In this document: one piece after another, positions 7,587 through 15,448 of the stretch
How the letters are laid out: the number at the start of each line of letters is the position of its first letter
Numbering within the stretch: position 1 is the first letter of the stretch
Source of the DNA: an uncultured Clostridia bacterium
GTDB taxonomy: Bacteria > Bacillota > Clostridia > Oscillospirales > CAG-272
Reading direction: 5' to 3'
Length of the DNA stretch: 44,424 bases
Assembly: GCA_944381075.1 (NCBI GenBank)
Contig: CALWJT010000018.1
Coordinates: 1 to 44,424 of the forward strand
Program-made: the position numbers and the translations under genes
The notes under the pieces: model-generated
Told to the model about the DNA's origin: nothing
Seen by the model: only the letters and a program-made list of their open reading frames with translations
Databases searched by the model: none

Positions 7587-8717
7587 TCACCCATGATACA
7601 AATCGATGCCGTGCTCCGCGGCATAAGCTTCCAGCTCCGCCTTGGACGGAACCCGCTCAAGGCTCCCGAATTTTGCGCGCGTCATGAGACTGACGATCAC
7701 CGCAAGATGGCAGGCGCGGACCACGTTCTTGCTCTCCAGATATTCCGCGGCAAGCGCGCCCATGAACGTCGGATTCATCCTTTTGCCGGCGTTTTTTGTC
7801 ACGCTCCGAAGAGCGGCAGGCGCAGTGACCGTCTCGTAGTACTTTCCATCATAAATGAAAGCCGTATCGTCCCCTTGCTGCACCACATAATATTTTGCCT
7901 TGATCTTCTGGGAAAGCGCGACAAGCGAACGCAGCGCCTTGTCCGTCGTATTCGGGAAAAAGCCGGTCAAGGCGTAGAGCGCGTCGTCAGAGATGACCAA
8001 TATTTTGATATTTTCCATTTTTTCGACCGGAAACTTAGCGGTAAACGGCGTATACTGCATAATAAGATCCGTTTTGCGCTCCTGTGCCTTCTGCACAGCA
8101 TAGTACGCAAGGCTCTCCTCATAGCGGTATTCCGACGTGCGCGGCAGCTCCGGCATATCAGACGCGGACGTCTTCGTCTCAGGATCGCCGGCCTTATCCT
8201 CTGTACTCTCCTGCCCGGGCTGCGCGGTGCCTCCGGATGCCGAAGCGTCTGAGGCCGGAGCCATATTCATCACGGCAACGCGCTGCTCCAGTCCCAGCTC
8301 CTCGGGAGGGACCAAAAACAGATCGGGCATCGTAATAAAGGCGTCGTCGATCTCCTCCTTGGTAAAATGCTCGGACGCCCCCTTCGACACATAGGTCTCA
8401 TGGGTCTCCAAATCGCTGTAGAGCGTGATGCTCATGCCGGTTTGCAGGGACTTGTCCTTTTTCATAAGGTCGGTCCTGATCCCGCAGCTTTTATAGTATT
8501 CATAAAGACGTTTTCCGTTCGTATCATCGCCGAATTTGGTCCCGAAAAGGCATTCGCCGCCGAGCTTTGCAGTCGTAATGGCCGCCGCTGCCGCCTCTCC
8601 GAACGGATGGAACCGGTACTCCCCGCCGAGCGTGATGCCGCCATCCTTTGTTCTGGGATCCGTTTTCATCTGCAAATTCATATAGCTGCCGCCCAAAATC
8701 AGAATTTTCCGTTTCAA
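7587..8717 (-). CDS. PfkB-fold sugar-kinase homologue lacking the GAGD motif
   Basis: A 376-residue ribokinase-fold protein. The N-terminal signature is preserved ('FGEAAAAAITTAKLGGECLFGTKFGDD' region), as are the strand pattern and the late 'FMGAL' helix. Where active members have [D]-T-x-GAGD before that helix, this protein has 'KNAGKRMNPT'; the anion hole and catalytic Asp are absent. A Ser/Ala/Glu/Asp-rich insert of about 40 residues sits mid-protein (from 'ASDASASGG' to 'TSASDMPE'). I chose a TTG start at 8717 because GGGAGG lies 9 nt upstream and family members begin here; an ATG at 8744 lacks a ribosome binding site. It is the first gene of the glyS operon. Likely catalytically inactive, perhaps a sugar-binding or regulatory protein. 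Confidence 0.75.
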   Translation of the reverse strand: MKRKILILGGSYMNLQMKTDPRTKDGGITLGGEYRFHPFGEAAAAAITTAKLGGECLFGTKFGDDTNGKRLYEYYKSCGIRTDLMKKDKSLQTGMSITLYSDLETHETYVSKGASEHFTKEEIDDAFITMPDLFLVPPEELGLEQRVAVMNMAPASDASASGGTAQPGQESTEDKAGDPETKTSASDMPELPRTSEYRYEESLAYYAVQKAQERKTDLIMQYTPFTAKFPVEKMENIKILVISDDALYALTGFFPNTTDKALRSLVALSQKIKAKYYVVQQGDDTAFIYDGKYYETVTAPAALRSVTKNAGKRMNPTFMGALAAEYLESKNVVRACHLAVIVSLMTRAKFGSLERVPSKAELEAYAAEHGIDLYHG

Positions 8718-8779
8718 CGAAGCTTCCCTCCCATCGTTTTTCATGCTGCCGAGATGTCGGCGCTGGAACCGATAAAATA

Positions 8780-8808
8780 ATTATACAATAAAAATACGGA
8801 TTTGTAAA
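8780..8808 (-). promoter_or_regulatory. Sigma-A promoter of the pfkB-like/ruvX/glyS operon
   Basis: On the minus strand, -35 TTTACA (8808-8803), a 17-nt spacer and -10 TATAAT (8785-8780). It differs from consensus at one base. Predicted transcription start near 8773. Confidence 0.85.
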
Positions 8809-8841
8809 TAAAAAAAACACACTTTCAAGAAAGCCGCGCTA

Positions 8842-9438
8842 TCAGCTCTTCCGAGCCGTTACCATCAGCTCTCTATCTCCTGTCACAGGCTCCGCAAAAT
8901 CCTCCTCGGACGAAACGATCTCAAAGCCGTTCTGTTCCAGAAGCGAGAACACCTTCTCTGACGAAAGCGAAGCATAATGGAACGTTTCCCCAAGCATCGT
9001 TCCCGTCACCTTTCCATCTCTTTTTCCATGCGTGAAGAAAAAGCTGCCTTTCGGATTCAAAAGGGAGGAGATTTTCGGATAGATCTCCGCCTGTCTCTCA
9101 TACGCGATATGCCAGAGGGAATCGAACGCGATCACCGCGTCATAGGTCCGGGCAGGCAGAAACCGCAGAAGATCCACGGTAAGGAAAACGGCGCCTTTCA
9201 GCTCCAGCGCCTTCGCTTTTTCTATCATTTTTTCCGATGCGTCGATGCCGGTAAGCGAAAAGCCACATTCCGCAAGATAGGCATCGATGGGATATCCTGT
9301 CCCGCATCCGACATCCAGCACGCTCGCCCCATGGGGAAGTCCGCTCGCCCACCTCACGACACAGGGATTCATGCCGGCATGTCTTCTGAAATCCTCCCAC
9401 AGATCGCATATTCTGTTATAAGAAGCCTCGTCGCCCAT
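8842..9438 (-). CDS. Class I SAM-dependent methyltransferase
   Basis: A 198-residue protein. Motif I 'LDVGCGTG' is at residues 41-48, the acidic end of strand 2 is 'TGIDAS', and 'YDAVIAFDSLWHI' is the motif IV region. The domain is complete, but no substrate-specific domain is attached, so the methyl acceptor is unknown. The ATG at 9438 is preceded by a GGGGGG run; the open frame upstream to 9663 is low-complexity and not supported. No obvious operon partner: the promoter of the glyS operon lies just downstream. Confidence 0.8.
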   Translation of the reverse strand: MGDEASYNRICDLWEDFRRHAGMNPCVVRWASGLPHGASVLDVGCGTGYPIDAYLAECGFSLTGIDASEKMIEKAKALELKGAVFLTVDLLRFLPARTYDAVIAFDSLWHIAYERQAEIYPKISSLLNPKGSFFFTHGKRDGKVTGTMLGETFHYASLSSEKVFSLLEQNGFEIVSSEEDFAEPVTGDRELMVTARKS

Positions 9439-9759
9439 GGGAGCCCCCCTTTTCTTATCATTCGGCTGAAAATCGAAAGCGGCATTTCCGGCGTTTCCGT
9501 CCGGCGAAGAACGATAGAGCTCTCCATCCGCCGTTCCGGCAGAAAAGCACGGCCCTTGCGTATTCCGGCTCTGCCCGCCGCCCCAGACAGGCCCCGCAGA
9601 TGCCCCGGCAGACTCTCTTTTTCTTTCCGGCTCGGAAAGAGATGTCCGTCTCTTCTCTTCCACGAACAGTTCGCCCGACGGACCGTCCTGTCCTCTTCCG
9701 TTTCAGGACAGGCCTCCGGCAAGCGTTCCGCCGTTTGTCCTTCTTCGAAAAACGATGCC
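9439..9759. other. Intergenic stretch, no feature seen
   Basis: About 320 GC-rich bases between the dUTPase and methyltransferase genes. Open frames on both strands look like compositional artefacts. I see no convincing terminator or promoter. Confidence 0.5.
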
Positions 9760-10194
9760 TTACGTCCCCGTACTGCCGAACCCGCCCGTCCCGCGCGCCG
9801 TTTCCTCCAGCGCCTGCACCGGCTCGAATTCGACGGCAAGATACGGCATCACGACCAGCTGTGCGATCCGTTCGTCCGGCGTCACGACGCGCACCTTATC
9901 CGAATCGTTGTGCAATACGACCATATATTCCCCGCGGTAATCGGAATCCGCGACGCCGACGCAGTTCGCAGGCCGGAGCCCCTCCTTTGCTGCAAGCCCG
10001 CTGCGTGCGAAGATCGCGCCGAAATAGCCGTCGGGGACCGCGATGGCAAGGCCCGTTCCGATCTTCGCCGAGCCGCCCGGCGCGATCTCCACCGCATGAT
10101 CAAGGCAGGCGTAAAGGTCATAGCCCGCCGCCTGCTCGGAGCCTCTCGTCGGGATTCTCGCACCCTCCCGCAGCTTTTGAATCTGAATCTTCAT
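9760..10194 (-). CDS. dut: dUTP diphosphatase
   Basis: A 144-residue trimeric-type dUTPase that hydrolyses dUTP to dUMP and pyrophosphate. All five motifs are visible: motif 1 AAGYDLYA (22-29), motif 2 ARSGLA (63-68, Ala instead of the common Pro), motif 3 GVADSDYRGE (80-89, with the catalytic Asp), motif 4 'ERIAQLVVMP' and motif 5 RGTGGFGSTG (134-143), which closes over the nucleotide. The ATG at 10194 is the family-consistent start; AGGAG lies about 12 nt upstream. Confidence 0.95.
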   Translation of the reverse strand: MKIQIQKLREGARIPTRGSEQAAGYDLYACLDHAVEIAPGGSAKIGTGLAIAVPDGYFGAIFARSGLAAKEGLRPANCVGVADSDYRGEYMVVLHNDSDKVRVVTPDERIAQLVVMPYLAVEFEPVQALEETARGTGGFGSTGT

Positions 10195-10620
10195 TCCCTG
10201 CTTTCTCCTTTTTTCGTTTTTCCCTCGCTCCCACGCTCTTTGCGCAAATATGATCCACATGGAATCTTATGACAGCGGCGTCCTTTGTCATCGAGACAGA
10301 AACCGCCCAAGCCTTCTTTGCCGGCAGGATGCCGCATGACAAAGGAAAGCGTCCGCGCTTTCTCCCCGCCGCGACAAACAAGGCCCGCCCGGTTCCGATA
10401 ACGCCCGCGCAAGCGAAAGGATCCGCGTATGGCGCATCCGCCGGCAGCCGTGCGTAACCGGCACTCAGTTCTCACCGCCGGATATATTCGATCCCGCGCC
10501 GCTCAGTTGCGCCGCAAAAGACGCATGGACAGGATATAGAGAAAATCTGCCGGCAGGATATCCTTTCCCCGTCCCGTGCCGGAAGATCAGGGCTGCCCGC
10601 CCCTGCTATGTCTCCTCCTC
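10195..10620. other. Intergenic stretch between prfC and dut
   Basis: About 425 bases without a supported gene. A 10-bp inverted repeat (CCTTTGTCAT at 10282-10291, ATGACAAAGG at 10336-10345) with a 44-nt gap is the only structure noticed; its meaning is unclear. No consensus promoter was recognised. Confidence 0.45.
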
Positions 10621-12210
10621 TCAGTTGCGGCTGAAATCCGACAGCGACAGCCCCGGATTTTTCTCCAGCGCCCAGCGGATGTTCCATTCGCTCGTGAAAA
10701 TCAGAAGATTTCTGCCGCGGAAATCCTGCACCCACTTGGTGTCGGAGGTGATATTGAGCGACGCCGGATTCGTCTCTCCGTCGATCCAGCGGATATACTG
10801 ATAGGAGAGGTTCGAGCGTCTGACATCCACGCCGTATTCGTTTTTCAGACGGTACTCCAGCACCTCAAACTGAAGTACGCCGACCACCCCCACGATCACG
10901 CGCTCCATACCGGCGCCCGGCTCGAAAAAGATCTGGATAGCGCCCTCCTGGGCGATTTGGTTCATGCCCTTGACGAACTGCTTGCGCTTCATCGTATCCA
11001 CCTGCTCGACCGTTGCGAAATGCTCCGGCGCGAAGGTCGGGATGCCCTCATAGGTTATCTTCATTTTGGAGGAACAGACCGTATCGCCGATGGAAAAAAT
11101 GCCCGGATCGAAAACGCCGATGGTGTCGCCGGCATAGGCCTCGTCCACGATCTCACGCTCCTGCGCCATGAGCTGCTGCGGCTGGGAAAGCTTGATGCTC
11201 TTCCCCTCCTGCACGTGGAAATATTCCGCGCCTCGCTCGAATTTGCCCGAGCAGATCCTGAGGAAAGCAAGCCTGTCGCGGTGCGCCTTGTTCATGTTCG
11301 CCTGAATCTTAAACACAAACGCCGAAAATTCGCCGCAGAGCGGGTCGACAAGAACATCTCCCGCCTTTCTCGGAAGCGGCGGGGTCGTCATGCGCAGAAA
11401 GCTTTCCAAGAACGGCTCCACACCGAAGTTCGTCAGCGCCGAGCCAAAAAACACGGGACTGAGCTTTCCCGCCCGCACCTTTTCCATATCGAAATCAAAG
11501 CTTGCCGCGTCAAGAAGCTCCACCTGCTCGCAAAGCTCGCGGCGGCGGTCCTCGCCGATGATCCCATCGAGCCTTTCCGTATCCGTGATATCGCATTCGA
11601 TGGCCTCAAGCTTTGTCTGTCCGCGGTTTTTCGCATTGAACACGAGAATGCGGCGGTCCTTTCGGTCAAATACGCCGCGGAACGACTGCCCGCAGCCGAT
11701 CGGCCAGTTCATCGGATACGTGCCGATCCCGAATTCCTTTTCCAGCTCATCGATAAGGTCGAACGGATCGCGCGCCTCACGGTCAAGCTTATTGATAAAC
11801 GTAAAAATCGGGATGCCGCGCATCGCGCAGACGCGGAAGAGCTTCCGCGTCTGCGGCTCGATGCCCTTCGCCGCGTCGATGACCATCACGGCGCTGTCCG
11901 CCGCCATCAGCGTGCGGTAGGTGTCCTCCGAGAAATCCTGATGTCCCGGCGTGTCGAGAATATTGATACAGTAGCCCTCATAGTGGAACTGCATGACCGA
12001 CGAGGTGATCGAGATCCCTCTCTTTTTCTCCAGCTCCATCCAGTCGGAAACGGCGTGTCGGTCCGCAGCCTTGCCCTTGACGGCACCCGCCTGCAGGATC
12101 GCGCCCCCATAAAGCAGCAGCTTCTCGGTCAGCGTGGTTTTGCCGGCGTCCGGATGCGAGATGATCGCAAAGGTACGCCGGCGCTCGATCTCTTTTGCGT
12201 AGTTTTCCAA
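10621..12210 (-). CDS. prfC: Peptide chain release factor 3
   Basis: A 529-residue translational GTPase that removes RF1/RF2 from the ribosome after termination. G1 is SHPDAGKT (18-25), G2 lies in 'KRGISITSSVMQF', G3 is DTPGH (86-90), G4 is NKLD (140-143). The RF3 pattern 'AGAVKGKAADRHAVSDWMELEKKRGIS' and full length separate it from EF-G. The start is a TTG (12210) preceded by AGGGAAG; no in-frame ATG fits better. It lies 37 nt after the HAD-phosphatase gene, probably in one transcript. Confidence 0.96.
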   Translation of the reverse strand: MENYAKEIERRRTFAIISHPDAGKTTLTEKLLLYGGAILQAGAVKGKAADRHAVSDWMELEKKRGISITSSVMQFHYEGYCINILDTPGHQDFSEDTYRTLMAADSAVMVIDAAKGIEPQTRKLFRVCAMRGIPIFTFINKLDREARDPFDLIDELEKEFGIGTYPMNWPIGCGQSFRGVFDRKDRRILVFNAKNRGQTKLEAIECDITDTERLDGIIGEDRRRELCEQVELLDAASFDFDMEKVRAGKLSPVFFGSALTNFGVEPFLESFLRMTTPPLPRKAGDVLVDPLCGEFSAFVFKIQANMNKAHRDRLAFLRICSGKFERGAEYFHVQEGKSIKLSQPQQLMAQEREIVDEAYAGDTIGVFDPGIFSIGDTVCSSKMKITYEGIPTFAPEHFATVEQVDTMKRKQFVKGMNQIAQEGAIQIFFEPGAGMERVIVGVVGVLQFEVLEYRLKNEYGVDVRRSNLSYQYIRWIDGETNPASLNITSDTKWVQDFRGRNLLIFTSEWNIRWALEKNPGLSLSDFSRN

Positions 12211-12247
12211 GTGTCTCTTCCCTTTCTATCAACGTTTTCTATGAACG

Positions 12248-12892
12248 TTATCCCAGCGTTTTTTTCAAAAACTTCAAAAAATCTGCCGGCTCTCCGCAGG
12301 CGACATCCGGACCCGCCGCCATCGTTTCCGCCTTATCTGTCGAGGGCGCCCAAAGCGCTGCGGCGGCGGAAAGTCCCAGCTCATGCGAGTAGGTGATATC
12401 GCTCGGTGCGTCGCCAAGGTAGATCGCCTCCTCCGGCCGGATGCCGAATTTTTCTAAAACGATGCCGATGGCCTCCTTTTTTCGGGAGCCGACGGGCGAG
12501 CCGTACTCCACGGCGTCGAACGCCGCCTCCATGCCGAACTGCCGCAGCGTCATGTCGCAGGAGGTCTTGTTTTTGCCGGTCACAAGTGCGGTTTTGACGC
12601 CTTTTTCCTTCAGATATCGGAAAATCTCATGGATCCCGTCAAAGGGCCTCCCGCACATTTGCGGAAGATAGCCCTCATACAGCATATCGTATCGTCTTGC
12701 CGCCGCCTCGTACCGGTCGCCGAGCATGTTTGTGATGATGCCGCGCTCGTTGGGGCCGAGCGCCTCCATAAAATCCTCGTCGGAGACAGGGTGCCCGACG
12801 ATCGGCTCCACCGCCTCGCGCAGCGCGCGGATCATCAGCGGGAACGAATCGCAGATCGTTCCGTCCATATCGAAAATCACAGCCTTCAGCAT
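12248..12892 (-). CDS. HAD-superfamily phosphatase (phosphoglycolate-phosphatase-like)
   Basis: A 214-residue HAD hydrolase. Motif I DMDGT holds the nucleophile Asp8 and Asp10; a C1-type helical cap follows; motif II is 'ALVTGK'; the conserved Lys is in 'GSRKKEA'; motif III is 'YLGDAPSDI'. The cap type matches Gph/PpaX-like small-molecule phosphatases; the substrate cannot be told from sequence. The ATG at 12892 begins the first strand, as usual for the family. Confidence 0.88.
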   Translation of the reverse strand: MLKAVIFDMDGTICDSFPLMIRALREAVEPIVGHPVSDEDFMEALGPNERGIITNMLGDRYEAAARRYDMLYEGYLPQMCGRPFDGIHEIFRYLKEKGVKTALVTGKNKTSCDMTLRQFGMEAAFDAVEYGSPVGSRKKEAIGIVLEKFGIRPEEAIYLGDAPSDITYSHELGLSAAAALWAPSTDKAETMAAGPDVACGEPADFLKFLKKTLG

Positions 12893-12939
12893 CGATTTTA
12901 TATCCTCTCTTTCTATTTTGCCGCAGCCGGCGTCCTCCG

Positions 12940-12964
12940 ATACCGCAGGGATGCCCTGCGGTAT
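12940..12964. repeat. Perfect 11-bp hairpin, no T-run
   Basis: ATACCGCAGGG and CCCTGCGGTAT flank a 3-nt ATG loop in the gap between the HAD phosphatase and the DUF2156-GNAT gene. Without a T-run it is not a standard terminator; it may act as an RNA-stability hairpin or a weak terminator. Confidence 0.5.
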
Positions 12965-13169
12965 GCGTTTGCCGCCCTACGGACCGCAAACAGGGACAGA
13001 GCGGTCTGCCCCGACCGAAAAGTCTGCGGGAGCAAAGCGCCCGCCGGAAAGCCCACGCCGTGCCGTCGCCGGCATCCTTACGCCGTCCGACGCGCCGGAT
13101 CTCCGTCCGCCGGAAAGCGCTTCCTACGCTGGGCCGAAATCCTTTTGGGCAGATGGGACATCCTATAAC

Positions 13170-14567
13170 CTATACCGTGCGCCGAAAATAATAAAACGTT
13201 TCATCCTCGCCCGCAGGACGCATGATGCCCTTCAGCATATTTTGCGATCTCAGGTTTTCCTTATAGCATTTGCCGCGCACCTCGTACATGCCGATGCCAT
13301 AAAGAGCGTAGTCGCACGCCGCTTTGTAGGCTTCCGCGGCATAGCCGTGCCCTTCATATTCCGCAAGGAGCCGAACGCCGATCTCCGCACCGCCGCGGAA
13401 ATCAAAATGATAAAGGATCACCTCGCCGATGAAGGTCCCGTCCAGCCGAACCGCAAAATTCATCGCCGTACTGGATCCGAAATCCTTTTTCTGGTCGAGA
13501 TAAAAATAGTCCTCATCCGGATTTTCACAGTCCTGTCTGTAATCATAGCCCCAATACCGGTTGCGCTCGTCGTCAAGGCACAGCCGGTTATAGGCGGGGA
13601 TGTCCTCCTCCGTGATGGCGTCCAGCACGAGACGCTCCGTTTCAAGCTCCGGAATCTTTTCCACATGATAAAGCTCATTTTTGACCTTGACCGAATACTT
13701 TTCGAGGATTTCGATCGGCTGATACTGCGTTTTGGAGGTCCGCAGCCCGCGGTCTCCGGCATCGTCCTCACGGTTGATATACCGCACGTCGGAAGCGAAC
13801 ATGCGCGCGAAGTCCTGGACCATGGCAGGATAGATGCCCTCATAATCCGGAAGCGCCTTCTCGATATGATCGACAAGCGTATCTCCACATTTTTCGGCAA
13901 GACAGAAGGAAATGAGCTCTCCCCGCAGCACATATCCCCCGCAGCGGAACATGGGGGAGCCCACATAGCGCAGCATCCGCCACGCCCGTTCCAGTTCGTT
14001 TTTCGCACCGTAGGAGTTTTTATGGAACTCCTCCGTAAAGCGCTCGCGGAAAGCATGAATAAGCTCTGCATCCTCCTGCGTCAGCGCCCGGAAAACCGCG
14101 TCGGGATACGCCGCGCGGAATTTCCGCACATGATTGCGCTGTCCCGCATACCGCTTTCCTGCAAACTCCGCAAAATCGGATGCGTCATACAAATAGTCGT
14201 TATAATTGCGGAAAACTCTCGTTTCCACGTTTGGATACCGCTCAAGAATCACATGGACATATTCCCGCGGCACTGCCGAAAATTCAAACGGAAGAAAATT
14301 TTCCGAGCAGAAATCCGCCATATCCGACAGCGCCGCCAAAATGTCGGCATCCTTTTTCACCGCGAACGGATAGTCGAACGCATACCGTCCGCGGATCTTG
14401 CTGCGCACGACAAGGCAGCCGTGAGCTACCGTATATTCCGAGCCCAGCATATACCGCCACATCATTTTCAGTCCAAGCGAATAATCGCTGATGCGGTACG
14501 GACACAGAGAATAATAGGAAGCAAGCTCCTCTGCGTTTTTTTCATCGATGGGTGTAAAGGTCAACAT
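13170..14567 (-). CDS. DUF2156 domain fused to a GNAT acetyltransferase
   Basis: A 465-residue two-domain protein. Residues of about 1-295 resemble DUF2156 (a duplicated GNAT-like fold related to the aminoacyl-transfer domain of lysyl-phosphatidylglycerol synthases): 'YFSLC'-like start, 'YDYPFAVK' area, 'GKRYAGQRNHVRKFRAAYP' and 'HIEKALPDYEGIYPAMVQDFA'. Residues of about 305-465 form a RimJ/RimL-like GNAT domain: 'LETERLVLDAIT', 'GEVILYHFDFRGGAEIGVRL', the acetyl-CoA loop near 'YEGHGYAAEAYKAACDYAL', then 'NLRSQNMLKGIM'. The acceptor is unknown. A good promoter lies 36 nt upstream; the ribosome binding site is weak (AGGA). Confidence 0.8.
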   Translation of the reverse strand: MLTFTPIDEKNAEELASYYSLCPYRISDYSLGLKMMWRYMLGSEYTVAHGCLVVRSKIRGRYAFDYPFAVKKDADILAALSDMADFCSENFLPFEFSAVPREYVHVILERYPNVETRVFRNYNDYLYDASDFAEFAGKRYAGQRNHVRKFRAAYPDAVFRALTQEDAELIHAFRERFTEEFHKNSYGAKNELERAWRMLRYVGSPMFRCGGYVLRGELISFCLAEKCGDTLVDHIEKALPDYEGIYPAMVQDFARMFASDVRYINREDDAGDRGLRTSKTQYQPIEILEKYSVKVKNELYHVEKIPELETERLVLDAITEEDIPAYNRLCLDDERNRYWGYDYRQDCENPDEDYFYLDQKKDFGSSTAMNFAVRLDGTFIGEVILYHFDFRGGAEIGVRLLAEYEGHGYAAEAYKAACDYALYGIGMYEVRGKCYKENLRSQNMLKGIMRPAGEDETFYYFRRTV

Positions 14568-14602
14568 AAAAATCCTATCATTTTTTTTTAGTATTCTGGT
14601 TT

Positions 14603-14631
14603 AGTATAGCATTCTTCTTTTCCTTTTTCAA
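14603..14631 (-). promoter_or_regulatory. Sigma-A promoter of the DUF2156-GNAT gene
   Basis: On the minus strand, -35 TTGAAA (14631-14626), a 17-nt spacer and -10 TATACT (14608-14603); one mismatch in each box. Confidence 0.75.
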
Positions 14632-14713
14632 CCTATTTCCCGAAAAAATCTATTCTTTTCAGCCGGCCTTGATCGTTTTTCAGCCCCTGCCCTCCCTCTC
14701 ATAGCGGTTTCGC

Positions 14714-14791
14714 TTTCTGCCGCTTTGAAAAGCGGCAGGAAAGGCATCGAAAAACGGGGGATCGGGATTTCCCCTGATCCCCCGTTTTTCG
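14714..14791 (-). terminator. Tandem hairpin terminators after the XRE gene
   Basis: The first structure pairs CGAAAAACGGGGGATC (14748-14763) with GATCCCCCGTTTTTCG (14776-14791), a perfect 16-bp stem ending in T-rich sequence on the minus strand. The second pairs around CTGCCGCTTT and AAAGCGGCAG (14717-14740). Both lie directly after the XRE stop at 14809. Confidence 0.8.
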
Positions 14792-14808
14792 GTCGGGAAG
14801 CCTTGACC

Positions 14809-15081
14809 TCACTCTGCACCTAAAAGCGAAGGCTCGCGCTCCTCCAGTCCCAGCAGATACCCAACGGTAACGTCCAGCACCTCGGCAAAATATTTTAATT
14901 CGTAATCCAGCACTACCCTATCTCCCGTTTCGATCCTGCTGACTGTCTTTTGCGTCATGCCAAGTCCGATCAACTGCAGCTTCACCGCCAACGCATTCTG
15001 AGAAAGACCTTTCTGTTGTCTGATTTCGCGGATCCGACCGCCGCATGAGTTCACCTTTCCGTTTTGTCCCGAAATTTTCAT
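14809..15081 (-). CDS. XRE-family HTH transcriptional regulator
   Basis: A 90-residue single-domain repressor-like protein. Residues of about 15-75 form the Cro/CI helix-turn-helix: 'RIREIRQQKGLSQNALAVKL', recognition helix 'MTQKTVSRIETGDR', then 'LKYFAEVLDVTVGYLLGL', the usual XRE end. AGGAG lies 10 nt before the ATG. It diverges from an ABC transporter operon, and the shared intergenic space holds palindromes fit for dimer binding, so it probably represses itself, the transporter or both. Confidence 0.88.
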   Translation of the reverse strand: MKISGQNGKVNSCGGRIREIRQQKGLSQNALAVKLQLIGLGMTQKTVSRIETGDRVVLDYELKYFAEVLDVTVGYLLGLEEREPSLLGAE

Positions 15082-15097
15082 GATTACCGTCTCCTTT

Positions 15098-15123
15098 TGA
15101 TATTACATATATTTACAATATCA
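15098..15123. promoter_or_regulatory. Inverted repeat upstream of the XRE gene (candidate operator)
   Basis: TGATATT (15098-15104) and AATATCA (15117-15123) are exact inverted copies separated by 12 nt. The repeat begins at the ribosome binding site of the XRE gene, where an autorepressor would block its own expression. Confidence 0.5.
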
Positions 15124-15132
15124 TAAGGATAG

Positions 15133-15222
15133 CAGTAAAAATATTCCAAAAATGACCAATTTTAAATTGTTGTGCGAAAAACAAAATGAATTTACTGGTT
15201 TTTACTGAAATTGCTCAGTAAA
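15133..15222. repeat. Four copies of TTTACTG/CAGTAAA in the divergent intergenic region
   Basis: Copies at 15133-15139 (reverse), 15191-15197 (forward), 15201-15207 (forward, exactly one helical turn from the previous) and 15216-15222 (reverse). The second and fourth sit in a 9-bp inverted repeat, AATTTACTG and CAGTAAATT. Clustering between a regulator and its likely target operon suggests operator sites for a DNA-binding protein, the neighbouring XRE being the obvious candidate. Confidence 0.6.
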
Positions 15223-15448
15223 TTTTTAAATCAGGAGGAAGGGAAAGAACCAGCGGAGAGAAAGCGGAGAAACTCCTTCCGCTTTCCGAACCGCGCGCCG
15301 CTTACCTCTCGCTCTATTTTAAAAAGGAAGTAAAAAAATAGAAAAGATCAAAAATAAAATGAAATTCGACATATTTCACTTTTATTCTACAAATCAATTG
15401 TATTATTATAAAATAAAAAATATATTTTTAACAAGCAGGAGTGATGTC

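Noticed and set aside
10576-12396. Plus-strand frame of about 600 residues opposite prfC
   Set aside because: Antisense shadow of a conserved translational GTPase; no motif of its own.
12726-14591. Plus-strand frame of about 620 residues opposite the DUF2156-GNAT gene
   Set aside because: Arg/Ile-rich antisense shadow of genes with clear domains and a promoter on the minus strand.
15398-15426. TTGTAT / TATATT as promoter of the ABC exporter operon
   Set aside because: The -35 matches consensus at three of six bases, and the predicted start would fall on the ribosome binding site, so I did not list it.
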